Origin: an uncultured Clostridia bacterium
Lineage (GTDB): Bacteria; Bacillota; Clostridia; Christensenellales; CAG-314
Assembly: GCA_947570215.1 (NCBI GenBank)
Contig: CANOTO010000003.1
Location: 62,001 to 126,000 of the forward strand
DNA: 64,000 nt
Direction: 5' to 3'
Part shown: one piece after another, positions 63,168 through 64,000 of the stretch
How the letters are laid out: each line of letters starts with the position of its first letter
How positions within the stretch are numbered: position 1 is the first letter of the stretch
The notes under the pieces: model-generated
Told to the model about the DNA's origin: nothing
Seen by the model: only the letters and a program-made list of their open reading frames with translations
Database searches by the model: none
Translations under genes and position numbers: made by a program

Positions 63168-64000
63168 CTAATTCTCCACAAAATAGTGCTTGATACGCGT
63201 TACGTACAGGTATATCCTTGCCGCCAAAAATACCGCGGCTATAATAATACCCTTGACGATAGAGCTCGTCGTTCCGCGATCGGACAGGAAGTAGTACGCA
63301 AACGCGAAGAAAGCCGACAGCAAGAACCCCACAATTGTAGCGTTACGTTCGTTGGGACTGTCAAACTGCACGCCTACCGTCGCGTATTGGTCGGCGTATG
63401 AATGCATAACGTCCATTTCGGCGCACCATAACAAATGCGCCACTGACACAAACAGAGTAACCATTCCCATCATTACCAACTCGCCCTTGTCGGAAGATGA
63501 TACGCTTACGGCGGTAATCACTACTGCGAAGGTGGACAGAACTATTATCGCGATTCGCGGAGCGATTCTGCCCAGCAACGTATATATGGGGTTTTGCGGA
63601 CGGGTTTTGATAATATTGCGCGCGTTGGCTTCCTTGCTGTATACGGTAGCGTACTCGTTATTGAAAGCCACCGTTATAACCAGCATTACCAACAAATTGA
63701 ACGTCTTGGTCATTACTTCGCCCGTATAGTTGGTGTTCATCGAAGCGTACAGCTTATTAAGCAGCAGTATCGCTATCGCCGGCAGCGCCAACTGAACGAT
63801 GGCGGACAGCACGTATCTGCCGCTGCGCACGTTCATTTGCAGCGTTTCCAACACCGGCGAAAGCTTTTTGTTGAATACCTTGTTCTTTTTGGGCGGAACA
63901 ACCATCTTTTCGAACTCGAACTGACGCGCCGCCATTCGGATAAATAGAGGCTTCGCAAGCAAATACGCCAATCCGAGCGCAACGGCAAGGCAAGCGAGCA
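63168..64000 (-). CDS. Polytopic membrane protein, partial; possible ABC-2-like permease
   Basis: The frame is open to the right edge of the window; the visible 277 codons lack the true N-terminus (a TTG at 63971 is inside a hydrophobic helix and unlikely to be the start). About seven membrane segments are visible. A loop after the third (N-E-Y-A-T-V-Y-S-K-E-A-N-A-R-N-I-I-K-T-R and P) resembles the cytoplasmic loop of putative ABC-2 exporters, in which a Ser/Arg-Glu-Gly-x-x-x-x-x-x-L-K-x-x-P pattern is usual. Family assignment is tentative. It is cotranscribed with the 143-residue protein three bases downstream and the 804-residue lipoprotein. Confidence 0.65.
   Translation of the reverse strand, partial: LACLAVALGLAYLLAKPLFIRMAARQFEFEKMVVPPKKNKVFNKKLSPVLETLQMNVRSGRYVLSAIVQLALPAIAILLLNKLYASMNTNYTGEVMTKTFNLLVMLVITVAFNNEYATVYSKEANARNIIKTRPQNPIYTLLGRIAPRIAIIVLSTFAVVITAVSVSSSDKGELVMMGMVTLFVSVAHLLWCAEMDVMHSYADQYATVGVQFDSPNERNATIVGFLLSAFFAFAYYFLSDRGTTSSIVKGIIIAAVFLAARIYLYVTRIKHYFVEN

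Overview
The window looks like a chromosomal segment of an uncultured anaerobic Clostridia-like Bacillota, probably gut-derived. The reasons are the AAGGAGG-type ribosome binding sites, consensus TTGACA/TATAAT promoters, tRNA genes with encoded CCA, a very large set of Gram-positive type lipoproteins with InlB (Listeria-Bacteroides) repeats and BspA-type leucine-rich repeats, a clostridial [FeFe] hydrogenase with group B-like motifs, and a trpS-DUF5685-J-domain cluster. The genus cannot be told from sequence alone. Host genes are almost all on the minus strand. The one long plus-strand run (33.8-50.3 kb) is an inserted island.

Layout in + coordinates. (1) 1-543: 5' part of an exported protein. 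(2) 25266 down to 1135: about 24 kb of tightly packed minus-strand genes with no clear internal terminator. In order of transcription they are a 2555-residue surface subtilase with a BspA-like LRR array, two small lipoproteins, a full oligopeptide ABC importer (OppA, B, C, D, F), a small membrane protein and two giant lipoproteins. This reads as a dedicated system for surface proteolysis and peptide uptake, and it is the best candidate in the window for an undescribed system. (3) 32029 down to 25635: two more giant InlB-repeat lipoproteins. Both surface operons have a nine-base G tract (on the coding strand) in their promoter region, which suggests phase-variable expression. (4) 32418-32750: an initiator tRNA with an odd T-stem, a truncated tRNA-Thr relic and an intact tRNA-Thr.

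(5) 32.8-50.6 kb: a genomic island. It has an N-terminally deleted tyrosine recombinase, clusters of TGGCACAC repeats at both flanks, two small HTH-like proteins and a 1923-residue Rhs/YD-repeat polymorphic toxin with its candidate immunity gene. Two displaced Rhs C-terminal cassettes follow with further candidate immunity genes (one cassette has no start codon but a consensus promoter, the other is frameshifted), then a scrap of a fourth toxin end and a lipoprotein. A phage-derived tail group closes it: coiled-coil/collagen-like fibre, six-repeat adhesin-like protein, small protein, nucleotidyltransferase and holin-like protein. A direct repeat of a regulator 3' end plus promoter brackets the whole Rhs block.

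(6) 50.9-60.0 kb: housekeeping minus-strand genes: trpS-DUF5685-degenerate J-domain protein-membrane protein; [FeFe] hydrogenase; a small lipoprotein; leuS and cysteine synthase. (7) 60.25-64.0 kb: a minus-strand operon running off the right edge, with a polytopic membrane protein (possibly an ABC-2-like permease), an anchored extracytoplasmic protein and an 804-residue lipoprotein. No rRNA, CRISPR array, intact insertion sequence or convincing riboswitch was seen.
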